Assembly (NCBI RefSeq): GCF_003254115.1
Contig: NZ_QKZV01000003.1
Location: forward strand, 124,001-188,000
Direction of reading: 5' to 3'
DNA from: Hydrotalea sandarakina
Lineage (GTDB): Bacteria > Bacteroidota > Bacteroidia > Chitinophagales > Chitinophagaceae
Length of the DNA: 64,000 bases
Shown: piece after piece, positions 27,839 through 35,827 of the stretch
Numbering within the stretch: the stretch's first letter is position 1
Layout of the letters: the number at the start of each line of letters is the position of its first letter
Notes under the pieces: model-generated
What the model was told of the DNA's origin: nothing
Databases searched by the model: none
What the model saw: only the letters and a program-made list of their open reading frames with translations
Made by a program: the position numbers and the translations under genes

Positions 27839-29042
27839 TGATATTTGGAATTACAATGGTAAATGTGGTGCCTTGTTCTAAACGACTTTCAAAGGTAATA
27901 TTCCCGTTTAATAATTCAACATAGCGAGCTATGATATTCAACCCCAAACCGGTGCCTTGTATATTGGTAACATTTTTTGCCCGGAAAAATCTATTGAACA
28001 AATTTGATTGATCTTCTTCCGGAATGCCCATGCCCTCATCTTTCACAACAATAGTCAATTGCTCATCTGTAATATTTAAATTCAAATAAATAGGTTTATT
28101 TACCGGTGAAAACTTTATTGCATTTGAAAGCAAATTAGTAACAATCGTAATAAATATATTGGGATCAATATAAGCCAACTCCTGACCGGCAGGATGAAAA
28201 TGAATGACTTGGCCAGCTTTTAATATGGGTTGAATTTCTTGTATTATGTTTTGTGAAAGCTGTACAACATTTACCCAATCTTTTTGAACAACAATTTTCC
28301 CTTCTTCAATTTTACTGATGGACAGCATATCGTTTAAAATATCAGTCATATGGTTAATGGCTGATTTGATGCGTAAAATATGCCTTTGCTGGTTTTCTCT
28401 ATCATTCAGTTCACCATACTTTTCTACTAAATTTAGTGATGATAAAATAGTAGCCAATGGTGTTCTAAATTCGTGTGAAGCCATTGAAACAAATCTTGAC
28501 TTTAACTCATTAACTTCTTTCTCTTTTTCCAATAGTTGGCTTAATTCTTCCCTTGAACGCTCCAATTCGTGCAATGCCTCTTCCAAAATGAGTGTACGAT
28601 GACGTACCCTTTTTTCTAATTCGCTATTCAACTTTTCTAATTCTTCTTTCTGCTTTAGCAAAGCACTTTCCGTTTGTTTACGAATAGTTATATCTATAAT
28701 AAAAGCAATAACAAAATTGCCTTCCGCTGTTTTAAAAGGACTTAAACTAACTTCAACCGGAAATTCAGTGCCATCTTTTCGCAATGCAAATAAATTCATA
28801 CCAATTCCCATAGAACGGGCATACGGCTGATGAGCATATTGATTGCGATATTGTTGATGCGATTTTGTAAAGCGTTTTGGAATCAGATTTTCTAACTGTA
28901 TGTTTAATAATTCACCTGATTCATATCCGAATAGCTTTTCGGCTGCAGGATTGGCCATGGTTAAATATCCCCTTTCATTTACTACAATAATTCCCTCAGT
29001 TGCATATGTAAACAACGCACTAAACCCCTCTTTATTAGGCAT
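27825..29042 (-). CDS. FixL-like PAS-domain sensor histidine kinase
   Basis: The 405-residue kinase has no transmembrane helix. Residues 7-120 are a PAS domain close in pattern to FixL (LIPKRFTKSHQQYRNQY; LRKDGTEFPVEVSL). His62 falls where FixL has its haem-ligand histidine, but the distal arginine position is Met82. A coiled coil (about 122-185) leads to HisKA with His190 in SMASHEFRTP, then HATPase_c with NLLSNAIKFSP, DEGMGIPEED and GTGLGLNI. It is therefore probably a cytoplasmic sensor of a small ligand or redox state. It lies 13 bases after the helical-repeat gene and overlaps the response-regulator gene. Confidence 0.9.
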   Translation of the reverse strand: MPNKEGFSALFTYATEGIIVVNERGYLTMANPAAEKLFGYESGELLNIQLENLIPKRFTKSHQQYRNQYAHQPYARSMGIGMNLFALRKDGTEFPVEVSLSPFKTAEGNFVIAFIIDITIRKQTESALLKQKEELEKLNSELEKRVRHRTLILEEALHELERSREELSQLLEKEKEVNELKSRFVSMASHEFRTPLATILSSLNLVEKYGELNDRENQQRHILRIKSAINHMTDILNDMLSISKIEEGKIVVQKDWVNVVQLSQNIIQEIQPILKAGQVIHFHPAGQELAYIDPNIFITIVTNLLSNAIKFSPVNKPIYLNLNITDEQLTIVVKDEGMGIPEEDQSNLFNRFFRAKNVTNIQGTGLGLNIIARYVELLNGNITFESRLEQGTTFTIVIPNIIENA

Positions 29043-29055
29043 TTTGCTTTATTAT

Positions 29056-30639
29056 TTATTTTTCAGAATTTACTTTTATTTTACCAACGGAACCGGATTT
29101 TCTTCCTTCCAAAAATTTTCTTCTTCGAACTTCTTGTACCGGTACTCCTTCAATTTTACTTTCTAACCATCCAATAATATCTAAGTACATGAATGAACGT
29201 GTTTCCAATGGTTCGCCTTGCAATTGCTCTAATTTTTCTTTTAAACTTTTGAAAGCCGGTAATAATTTTTTGGGTGAAAGATTAAATGATTTGCGTATAA
29301 ATTTAAAAATCTCTTCTTCCACAATACTTAAATTTTTCATTTTAGCCATAAACCGATATACAGATTTAATTAAGTATTCCAGTAAGTTGTCATTGCCTAA
29401 TTCATAATGAGCAATTAAGTGTAACAAGCGGGCATAACATTGTAAATCTGTACGTAAATCAACTTTCCAATTAATAATTTTATTTAAGTAATCAATTGCT
29501 TTTTCATTATCACCGCTGCCAAAATACAAACAGGCAATTTTATAATAAAATACCAACACCCTATGCCTATCTAAATGCAACTTATATTCATCCAAGTGTT
29601 TTTCAATTTCAGGTACCAATTGCAAACCTTCCGTAAATGTTCCCTCTAAAAAATGTTTATTAATTCTGGCAGTATTTAAATATACAAAAGTTTGTATGCG
29701 AATATTATCATTACTGTTGCCTAAATCTGATTGAGCAAAGGCTTCAAATTGCTGCAAGTATTCATTAAATTTATCAAAGTTATTTAAGTTGAACTGAGCC
29801 CCCAATAAATTGTGCATACCTCTAATGTATTGTCCGGTTTCAATGCGCATCATAATTTCATTTTCGTGAAATAACGAAACCCATTTTTGTGTGTACCGAT
29901 AATACATTAATAAATCTTGCAAAATAAATCCATACCAGCAGTAGGATTGATATAAATATAATTTTTCGTAAAAGCCCAATTCATCATAATGTATGGGTGG
30001 TAAATTCGATTCAAAAAAAACTTTAACGGCATGTACATCGCGTTTATCACGGGCATGCCCGTTTTGTATATACCAACTATATAATTCTAAGGCTAAATTG
30101 GACAGTTTATTGCTTAATGCTAATTGATGATAAATTTTTTCCGATTCTCCGCTCAATGTTTCCGCACGGTTTTCCATACTGCGCGTAATATGCATAGACT
30201 CAATTTTTTTCTCAAATTGAAGGGTTAGCAACGAATAAATATATTGATGTTGAGAATTGGCAACTTCTTTCAACTTATCAAGCAACTTTAAACTTTGCAA
30301 ATAAAGCCCTTTGTTGTATAAAATTCCGGCAAAGTCAAGTTGCTCATGGGCATAGCGAACTATATTATCCGATGGCTGAATTAGCCGCAAACTAGATAGC
30401 AATTCTTTATACAAATGGGCTTTCATATTGGAAAGCTGCTGCTTCTTTATGCTCGGATTTTTTTGTAATAATTGCACTTCATCATAATCTTTCATTTTAT
30501 CTAAGGCATCAAACAACTGTACAATTTTCAACTCTTCGCCTGATGCATTGCGTTTTACATACAGCTTAAAATTGCGTTTTTCACCCTTTTCAAGCGATTT
30601 TATGAGTTGAAACAACATATCGGTACTTCGGTTAGGCAT
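29056..30639 (-). CDS. Helical-repeat (TPR-like) protein of unknown function
   Basis: A 527-residue soluble protein without a signal peptide. From about residue 100 on it is almost entirely helical, with repeated patterns of aromatic and small residues as in TPR solenoids (LYNKGLYLQSLKLLDKLKEV; YFGSGDNEKAIDYLNKI). The N-terminus (MLFQLIKSLEKGEKRNFKLY) is conserved-looking, and the C-terminus is basic. I do not recognise a named family beyond this. It is the first gene of an operon with the PAS kinase and the REC-Crp regulator, so it may take part in, or be controlled by, that signalling path. Confidence 0.75.
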   Translation of the reverse strand: MPNRSTDMLFQLIKSLEKGEKRNFKLYVKRNASGEELKIVQLFDALDKMKDYDEVQLLQKNPSIKKQQLSNMKAHLYKELLSSLRLIQPSDNIVRYAHEQLDFAGILYNKGLYLQSLKLLDKLKEVANSQHQYIYSLLTLQFEKKIESMHITRSMENRAETLSGESEKIYHQLALSNKLSNLALELYSWYIQNGHARDKRDVHAVKVFFESNLPPIHYDELGFYEKLYLYQSYCWYGFILQDLLMYYRYTQKWVSLFHENEIMMRIETGQYIRGMHNLLGAQFNLNNFDKFNEYLQQFEAFAQSDLGNSNDNIRIQTFVYLNTARINKHFLEGTFTEGLQLVPEIEKHLDEYKLHLDRHRVLVFYYKIACLYFGSGDNEKAIDYLNKIINWKVDLRTDLQCYARLLHLIAHYELGNDNLLEYLIKSVYRFMAKMKNLSIVEEEIFKFIRKSFNLSPKKLLPAFKSLKEKLEQLQGEPLETRSFMYLDIIGWLESKIEGVPVQEVRRRKFLEGRKSGSVGKIKVNSEK

Positions 30640-30822
30640 CGTAATTCGTTTTATTTAAAATGCAGTACTGTAAAGGGTTTTAGTCAATTATATACCTTTT
30701 ATCCAGCGTAAAATACTAGTGAATTTAACGCATTCCAGCATTATTTATAAGCTACATTCGGTATCCCGTAAAATTACAAAGGGTTTTTGGTTTCATTAAT
30801 ATTAACGTTTAACCATTATTTC

Positions 30823-31983
30823 ATGAGTGAAAAAATATATATATTCGATACTACTTTACGCGATGGTGAACAAGTGCCCGGTTGCAAATTAAATACTTCA
30901 GAAAAAATTGAACTGGCGTTGGCACTGGAAGATTTGGGTGTAGATATTATTGAAGCAGGTTTCCCCATTTCTTCACCGGGCGATTTTCATTCCGTACAAG
31001 AAATTTCAAAAATTATTCAACACGCATCGGTATGTGGCCTTAGCAGAGCTGTAAAAAAAGATATTGAAGTTGCTGCCGAAGCCCTTAAATATGCCAAAAA
31101 ACCAAGAATACATACCGGCATTGGCACTTCTGATTATCATATTAAAGGAAAATTCAACTCAACAAGAGAAGAAATTTTGGAAAGGGCCGTACAATGTGTG
31201 CAATGGGCTAAAAATTTTGTAGATGATGTTGAATTTTATGCAGAAGATGCAGGCAGAACCGACAATGAATATTTGGCACGTGTAGTTGAAGCGGTAATTA
31301 AAGCCGGCGCAACCGTGATTAACATTCCCGACACAACCGGTTATTGTTTGCCTTCACAATATGGGGCCAAAATTGCATTTTTAAAAAATAATGTTCCCAA
31401 CATAGACAAAGCTATTCTTTCCTGCCATTGCCATAACGATTTAGGTTTAGCCACAGCTAATTCAATTGAGGGAATAATACATGGCGCCAGACAGATTGAA
31501 TGTACAATGAATGGCTTGGGTGAACGTGCAGGCAATACTTCGCTGGAAGAAGTGGTGATGATTATTCAACAACACAAGCATTTAGGCTTTCATACCAATA
31601 TTAAAACAACACAATTAAACCCTATGAGCCGGTTGGTTAGCGATACCATGCGTATGCCCGTTCAACCCAACAAAGCTATTGTGGGTGCAAATGCCTTCTC
31701 GCATTCTTCCGGTATTCATCAAGATGGATTTTTGAAAAGTGCTATTACCTATGAAATTATTAATCCAAAAGATGTGGGTGCCGATACCTCAAAAATTGTA
31801 TTAACTGCACGCAGTGGCAGAAGCGCATTGGCTTATCGATTAAAGAACTTAGGTTATGAATGTACCCGAAACGATATTGATACTTTGTATGAAAGATTTT
31901 TACAAATAGCCGATCAGAAGAAAGAAGTATGTGATGACGATTTGCATGCAATGGCTAAACAACACCAACGGATTGAAGCATAA
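30823..31983 (+). CDS. leuA: 2-Isopropylmalate synthase, short form
   Basis: LeuA condenses acetyl-CoA with 2-oxoisovalerate, the first committed leucine step. The start is the ATG of [20 protein letters not shown]; 12 upstream in-frame codons are not conserved. The TIM barrel is complete: [10 protein letters not shown], the metal-binding histidines in [20 protein letters not shown] and [11 protein letters not shown]. At 386 residues the C-terminal regulatory LeuA_dimer domain (about 120 residues) is missing, so leucine feedback of the usual kind is unlikely. A citramalate or homocitrate synthase role is possible but less likely, as leuB and ilv genes follow. The ATPase gene starts 3 bases downstream. 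Confidence 0.9.
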   Translation: MSEKIYIFDTTLRDGEQVPGCKLNTSEKIELALALEDLGVDIIEAGFPISSPGDFHSVQEISKIIQHASVCGLSRAVKKDIEVAAEALKYAKKPRIHTGIGTSDYHIKGKFNSTREEILERAVQCVQWAKNFVDDVEFYAEDAGRTDNEYLARVVEAVIKAGATVINIPDTTGYCLPSQYGAKIAFLKNNVPNIDKAILSCHCHNDLGLATANSIEGIIHGARQIECTMNGLGERAGNTSLEEVVMIIQQHKHLGFHTNIKTTQLNPMSRLVSDTMRMPVQPNKAIVGANAFSHSSGIHQDGFLKSAITYEIINPKDVGADTSKIVLTARSGRSALAYRLKNLGYECTRNDIDTLYERFLQIADQKKEVCDDDLHAMAKQHQRIEA

Positions 31984-31986
31984 TGT

Positions 31987-33531
31987 ATGAATAACTTACC
32001 TGCAATACAAGTTACCCATTTAAATATACAACAATATGGCATTACCATTTTGCAGGATATAAGTTTCACCATTCAAAAAGGCGAACACTTGTTCGTAACC
32101 GGAATGGCGGGCAGTGGAAAAACCACATTGGGTAAGGCTTTGGCTGCTAAAATATTTTTTAAAGGAAAAATTGCTTTTCCTGCATTTGAAAACGCTAATC
32201 AATTACCCGGAATAGTTTATATTGAGGATACTCACCAATGGAAAAACCTTACCAACCTTTCCGATTTTTATTACCAACAACGATACAATAGTTGTGATGC
32301 TGATGATAGTGAAACCATAGTACAACATTTAGCACATTACACACAACAATTAAATAATAACGGCAAGGACACCGAAAATTATTATGAGCTGTGCCAAAAA
32401 TTCAATTTGCTGCATCGTTTAGATACTCCGCTTATCCAACTTTCCAACGGAGAACAAAAAAAATTACAAATTATAAAATGCTTATTGCATGACCCCGAAA
32501 TTTTAATTGTTGATAATATTTTAACCGGATTAGACAAAGCAGCACAAAATACTTTATTACAACTTTTAGAAAAATATGCAATTAACGGTGTTACTATTGT
32601 GTACATAGGGAATGATAATATTGTTCCTAACTTTATAACACATGTACTGGAATTAAATGCGCAGAAAACAAGTAGGTATTTTTCTAAAGAAATGTACTTG
32701 CCGCAAAATGAACATCAAATCTTACCTAACTTTAAAAAGCTTTTAATTGCTAATCAATTGCCAACAAGTGAAACGAGGGTAATTGAAATGCAGGACACAA
32801 CTGTTATCTACGGTGATAAAAAAATTTTAGACAACATAAATTGGAATGTACGTACAGGTGAAAAATGGTTAATAAAAGGACATAATGGCGCAGGTAAATC
32901 TACCCTACTCAGCTTAATCAACGGTGATAATCCACAAGCTTATGCTAACGTTATTAAAATTTTTGGAACAAAAAGAGGTGGTGGTGAAAGCATCTGGGAT
33001 ATTAAAAAAAGAATTGGGTACATATCGCCCGAATTGCATAAATACTTCGACAAACAACTGAGTGTTGAAAAAACTATTGCATCCGGTTTTTTTGATACGA
33101 TGGGTGTATATAAAAAACTGAATGAAGTGCAAATACAAACCCTTAACACCATCATTCAAGAATTTCAATTAGAAAATGTAATACATAAACAATTAAGAGC
33201 ACTATCGTTTGGTATGCAACGTTGGGTGTTATTGGCAAGAACATTGGTAAAAAATCCCCCCCTACTTATTTTCGACGAACCTTGTCAGGGATTAGATGCC
33301 ACTTTCACAAAATTATTTTTAAATACCATACAACAAATTGCCGCTCAACAACCTACTACTACGCTACTGTATGTAACACATGTAGATGATGAAATTCCTG
33401 ATTGTATAAACAAGGTATTAATCTTACAAAACGGGAAAGCAAAAATTGAAGAAGCAAAAAAAATTCAAAATATAGAAAATAAAAAAATAATACATAGCAA
33501 CAGTTATTGTGTACAACATTTAAATGCTTAA
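31987..33531 (+). CDS. Tandem ABC ATPase, ModF-like
   Basis: The 514 residues contain two ATPase domains and no membrane segments. Domain 1 has Walker A GMAGSGKTT and signature LSNGEQ, but its Walker B reads ILIVDN, with Asn in place of the catalytic Glu. Domain 2 has Walker A GHNGAGKST, an altered signature LSFGMQ and intact Walker B LLIFDEP. The layout resembles ModF/PhrA-type soluble tandem ATPases, whose role is unclear; a transporter partner is not adjacent. It sits between leuA and leuB with 3-base gaps on both sides, clearly cotranscribed and probably translationally coupled, where leuC and leuD are often found. Confidence 0.85.
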   Translation: MNNLPAIQVTHLNIQQYGITILQDISFTIQKGEHLFVTGMAGSGKTTLGKALAAKIFFKGKIAFPAFENANQLPGIVYIEDTHQWKNLTNLSDFYYQQRYNSCDADDSETIVQHLAHYTQQLNNNGKDTENYYELCQKFNLLHRLDTPLIQLSNGEQKKLQIIKCLLHDPEILIVDNILTGLDKAAQNTLLQLLEKYAINGVTIVYIGNDNIVPNFITHVLELNAQKTSRYFSKEMYLPQNEHQILPNFKKLLIANQLPTSETRVIEMQDTTVIYGDKKILDNINWNVRTGEKWLIKGHNGAGKSTLLSLINGDNPQAYANVIKIFGTKRGGGESIWDIKKRIGYISPELHKYFDKQLSVEKTIASGFFDTMGVYKKLNEVQIQTLNTIIQEFQLENVIHKQLRALSFGMQRWVLLARTLVKNPPLLIFDEPCQGLDATFTKLFLNTIQQIAAQQPTTTLLYVTHVDDEIPDCINKVLILQNGKAKIEEAKKIQNIENKKIIHSNSYCVQHLNA

Positions 33532-33534
33532 AGT

Positions 33535-34653
33535 ATGAAAAAAAATATTGCAGTAATACATGGTGATGGCATTGGACCGGAAGTAACTACACAGGCTACA
33601 AAAGTATTACATGCCATTGCAGAAAAATTTAATCATGAATGGCAATTTACTGATTGCTTAATGGGTGCAGTAGCCATTGACAAAACCGGGAACCCCTTGC
33701 CGGATGAAACAATTGAAGTTTGTTTAAACAGTGATGCTATTTTATTTGGTGCAATTGGCGATCCAAAATATGATAATGATCCTTCGGCTAAAGTTAGACC
33801 TGAACAAGGTTTATTGAAACTAAGAAAAGCCTTACAACTTTACGCAAATGTGCGACCGGTTACAACGTACCCGGCTTTACATCATTTATCTCCTTTAAAA
33901 GAAAAACAATTAAAAAACGTTGATTTTGTAATCTATCGAGAATTAACCGGAGGAATTTATTTTGGCAAAAAAGAACTAAGCAGTGATAAAACCCAAGCCA
34001 TTGATGAATGTATTTATAATACCAATGAAATAGAAAGAATTGCACATGCGGCTTTTAAAGCAGCCATGCAGCGAAAAAAACAATTAACCTTGGTTGACAA
34101 AGCCAATGTACTGGAAACATCACGTTTATGGCGTTCCGTTGTGCAGAATGTAGCTCAAAATTATACTGACGTAAAAGTGAGTTATTTATTTGTTGATAAT
34201 GCAGCCATGCAAATCATTCTTAATCCTGCTCAATTTGATGTAATACTTACGGAAAATATGTTTGGTGATATTTTAAGCGATGAAGCAAGTGTATTATCCG
34301 GTTCACTGGGCTTGCTGCCATCTGCATCATTTGGTATTAGTACCGCTTTATTTGAACCTATACATGGATCGTATCCACAAGCTGCCGGAAAAGATATTGC
34401 TAATCCACTGGGTGCCATTCTTTCCGCTGCCATGATGTTAGATTATTTTGGATTAAACACAGAAGCAGCCGTAGTAAAGGCAGCTGTAAACTGGACGTTG
34501 ACACACAAATTTGTTACGAAAGATATTGACCCCATTAATTTCTATTTCACCTCTACCATAGGTGAATTGATTTGCGATTTTATATCGGGCAATAACAATT
34601 TCGAAGACATTAATCATAAAAATATTGAGTTGAGAAAGTCAACCATTATTTAG
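33535..34653 (+). CDS. leuB: 3-Isopropylmalate dehydrogenase
   Basis: LeuB oxidises and decarboxylates 3-isopropylmalate to 2-oxoisocaproate with NAD. The 372-residue protein shows the family marks: AVIHGDGIGPEV at the start, GAIGDPKYDND, LRKALQLYANVRPV with substrate-binding arginines, YRELTGGIYFGKKE, DKANVLETSRLWR with the catalytic Lys-Asp region, and NMFGDILSDEASVLSGSLGLLPSAS. EPIHGSYPQAAGKDIANPLG marks the NAD site. It is the third gene of the leuA-ATPase-leuB operon. The ilv promoter follows directly, so the leu and ilv units may be partly separate. Confidence 0.96.
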   Translation: MKKNIAVIHGDGIGPEVTTQATKVLHAIAEKFNHEWQFTDCLMGAVAIDKTGNPLPDETIEVCLNSDAILFGAIGDPKYDNDPSAKVRPEQGLLKLRKALQLYANVRPVTTYPALHHLSPLKEKQLKNVDFVIYRELTGGIYFGKKELSSDKTQAIDECIYNTNEIERIAHAAFKAAMQRKKQLTLVDKANVLETSRLWRSVVQNVAQNYTDVKVSYLFVDNAAMQIILNPAQFDVILTENMFGDILSDEASVLSGSLGLLPSASFGISTALFEPIHGSYPQAAGKDIANPLGAILSAAMMLDYFGLNTEAAVVKAAVNWTLTHKFVTKDIDPINFYFTSTIGELICDFISGNNNFEDINHKNIELRKSTII

Positions 34654-34667
34654 CATATAAAAAGTTC

Positions 34668-34698
34668 TTTGTTCATTCAAATACAACAGGTATATTTG
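34668..34698 (+). promoter_or_regulatory. ilv operon promoter
   Basis: TTTG at 34668-34671 and TATATTTG at 34691-34698 are separated by exactly 19 bp, the best match to the Bacteroidota -33/-7 consensus in the window. Transcription would begin near 34705, 14 bases before the leader-peptide GTG. Confidence 0.75.
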
Positions 34699-34718
34699 TT
34701 CAATACAAAAAAATAACC

Positions 34719-34817
34719 GTGGCGAACAAATTACATAATGCAATTTTTAATAACAGCACTGCAATTATTGCTGTCATTATTATTGTCATTATTATACCTG
34801 TCTTCAGAGGAGGGTAG
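34719..34817 (+). CDS. Ile/Val-rich leader peptide of the ilv attenuator
   Basis: A 32-codon ORF with GTG start at 34719 and TAG stop at 34815-34817. Its second half encodes AIIAVIIIVIIIPVF, with eight Ile and three Val codons between 34764 and 34802. The stop codon overlaps the end of GAGGAGGGT (34807-34815), the presumed 5' arm of the antiterminator. A ribosome that reaches the stop would cover this arm; one stalled on the Ile/Val codons would leave it free. This is the classical geometry of amino-acid-controlled attenuators. The same DNA read from the ATG at 34738 gives a Leu-rich frame (11 Leu among the first 21 codons) that runs on to 34887. Confidence 0.8.
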   Translation: MANKLHNAIFNNSTAIIAVIIIVIIIPVFRGG

Positions 34818-34876
34818 TTTGTTTGTTTACAGCATTCATAAAACAATTCAACCCGCCTCAAAAAGGCGGGTTTTTT
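34807..34876 (+). promoter_or_regulatory. Transcription attenuator of the ilv operon (antiterminator/terminator)
   Basis: The terminator is a 9-bp stem (AACCCGCCT at 34850-34858, AGGCGGGTT at 34864-34872) with loop CAAAA and six T at 34871-34876. The competing antiterminator pairs GAGGAGGGT (34807-34815) with ACCCGCCTC (34851-34859): 8 of 9 positions pair, with one A/G mismatch. The two structures share the ACCCGCCT segment and exclude each other. A 6-bp stem ACAGCA/TGCTGT (34753-34758, 34769-34774) inside the leader could act as a pause hairpin. ilvE starts 24 bases after the T run. Confidence 0.8.
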
Positions 34877-34900
34877 ATTTCATATAAAACACAAAACACC

Positions 34901-35806
34901 ATGTATTATAACCAAAATACATTCATTTACTTCAATGGCAGCTACATAAAAGCGGCAGATGCAACTACTGATTTATATAGCCAAACCTTACATTATGGTT
35001 ATGGAGTTTTTGAGGGCATACGTTCTTATAAAACTGTAACCGGTCAAACTAAAATTTTTAAAGCTGAAGCTCATTTCGAAAGATTACGACAGTCGGCCTT
35101 AGCATTGAATTTACCTTATACTTACTCAGTTGAAGAATTAATTGAAGCCTCATACAAAGTACTAGCATTAAATGATTTACAAGATGCTTATATACGACCA
35201 TTGGTGTTTGCACCAGCTAATATGAGTTTTGCCAAAAATACTGTTTCACATATAGCTATTGAAGCATGGCGCATGGAGCCTTTCTTAGGTAACAAAATGT
35301 TGCGGGTAGTTACTTCGTCTTTTGAAAGACCTAATCCAAAAGCATTTCACATTCATGCAAAAGCAACAGGGCATTATGTTAATTCAATTTTAGCCAGCCA
35401 GGAAGCAAAACAAAAAGGGTTTGATGAAGCTTTATTGCTAGATATGCACGGTTACATTGCAGAAGCCCCGGGTGCCAATGTATTCTTCGAAAAAAATGGA
35501 ACACTCTTTACTCCCCAATTAGGAAATATATTACCCGGTATTACACGTGCCACAATTTTAGATTTATGCAGCGAATTAAACATTCCTGTTAAAGAAACCA
35601 AGCTGAAACTGGAAGATATATACCATGCTGATGCAGCTTTCTTTTGCGGCACTGCCGCTGAAGTAATTGGCATTGAATCTTTAGACAACAAGCCCTTTAC
35701 TAAGCCTTGGGCTGAAACCATTAGTAGACTGATTCAAACTTCTTACAAAAACTTAATTACCGAAAACCAAAAAACAATTTTAAACGAAGTATTAGGAACA
35801 GAATAA
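34901..35806 (+). CDS. ilvE: Branched-chain amino acid aminotransferase
   Basis: IlvE is a class IV PLP aminotransferase that makes Ile, Val and Leu from their 2-oxo acids with glutamate. The start is the ATG of MYYNQNTFIYFNGSYI (301 residues); the open frame upstream is the attenuator. Motifs: LHYGYGVFEGIRSYK, the PLP-lysine segment HAKATGHYVNS near residue 160, GFDEALLLDMHGYIAEAPGANVFF, and LPGITRATILDL. It is the first gene of ilvE-D-B-N-C-A, with 21 bases to ilvD. The glutamate it uses is made by GltBD, encoded further downstream. Confidence 0.94.
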   Translation: MYYNQNTFIYFNGSYIKAADATTDLYSQTLHYGYGVFEGIRSYKTVTGQTKIFKAEAHFERLRQSALALNLPYTYSVEELIEASYKVLALNDLQDAYIRPLVFAPANMSFAKNTVSHIAIEAWRMEPFLGNKMLRVVTSSFERPNPKAFHIHAKATGHYVNSILASQEAKQKGFDEALLLDMHGYIAEAPGANVFFEKNGTLFTPQLGNILPGITRATILDLCSELNIPVKETKLKLEDIYHADAAFFCGTAAEVIGIESLDNKPFTKPWAETISRLIQTSYKNLITENQKTILNEVLGTE

Positions 35807-35827
35807 AATTAATATAAAATAAATACT

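Noticed and set aside
30640-30822. A Leu-codon leader upstream of leuA
   Set aside because: I read the plus strand there and found no leucine-rich short ORF or terminator hairpin.
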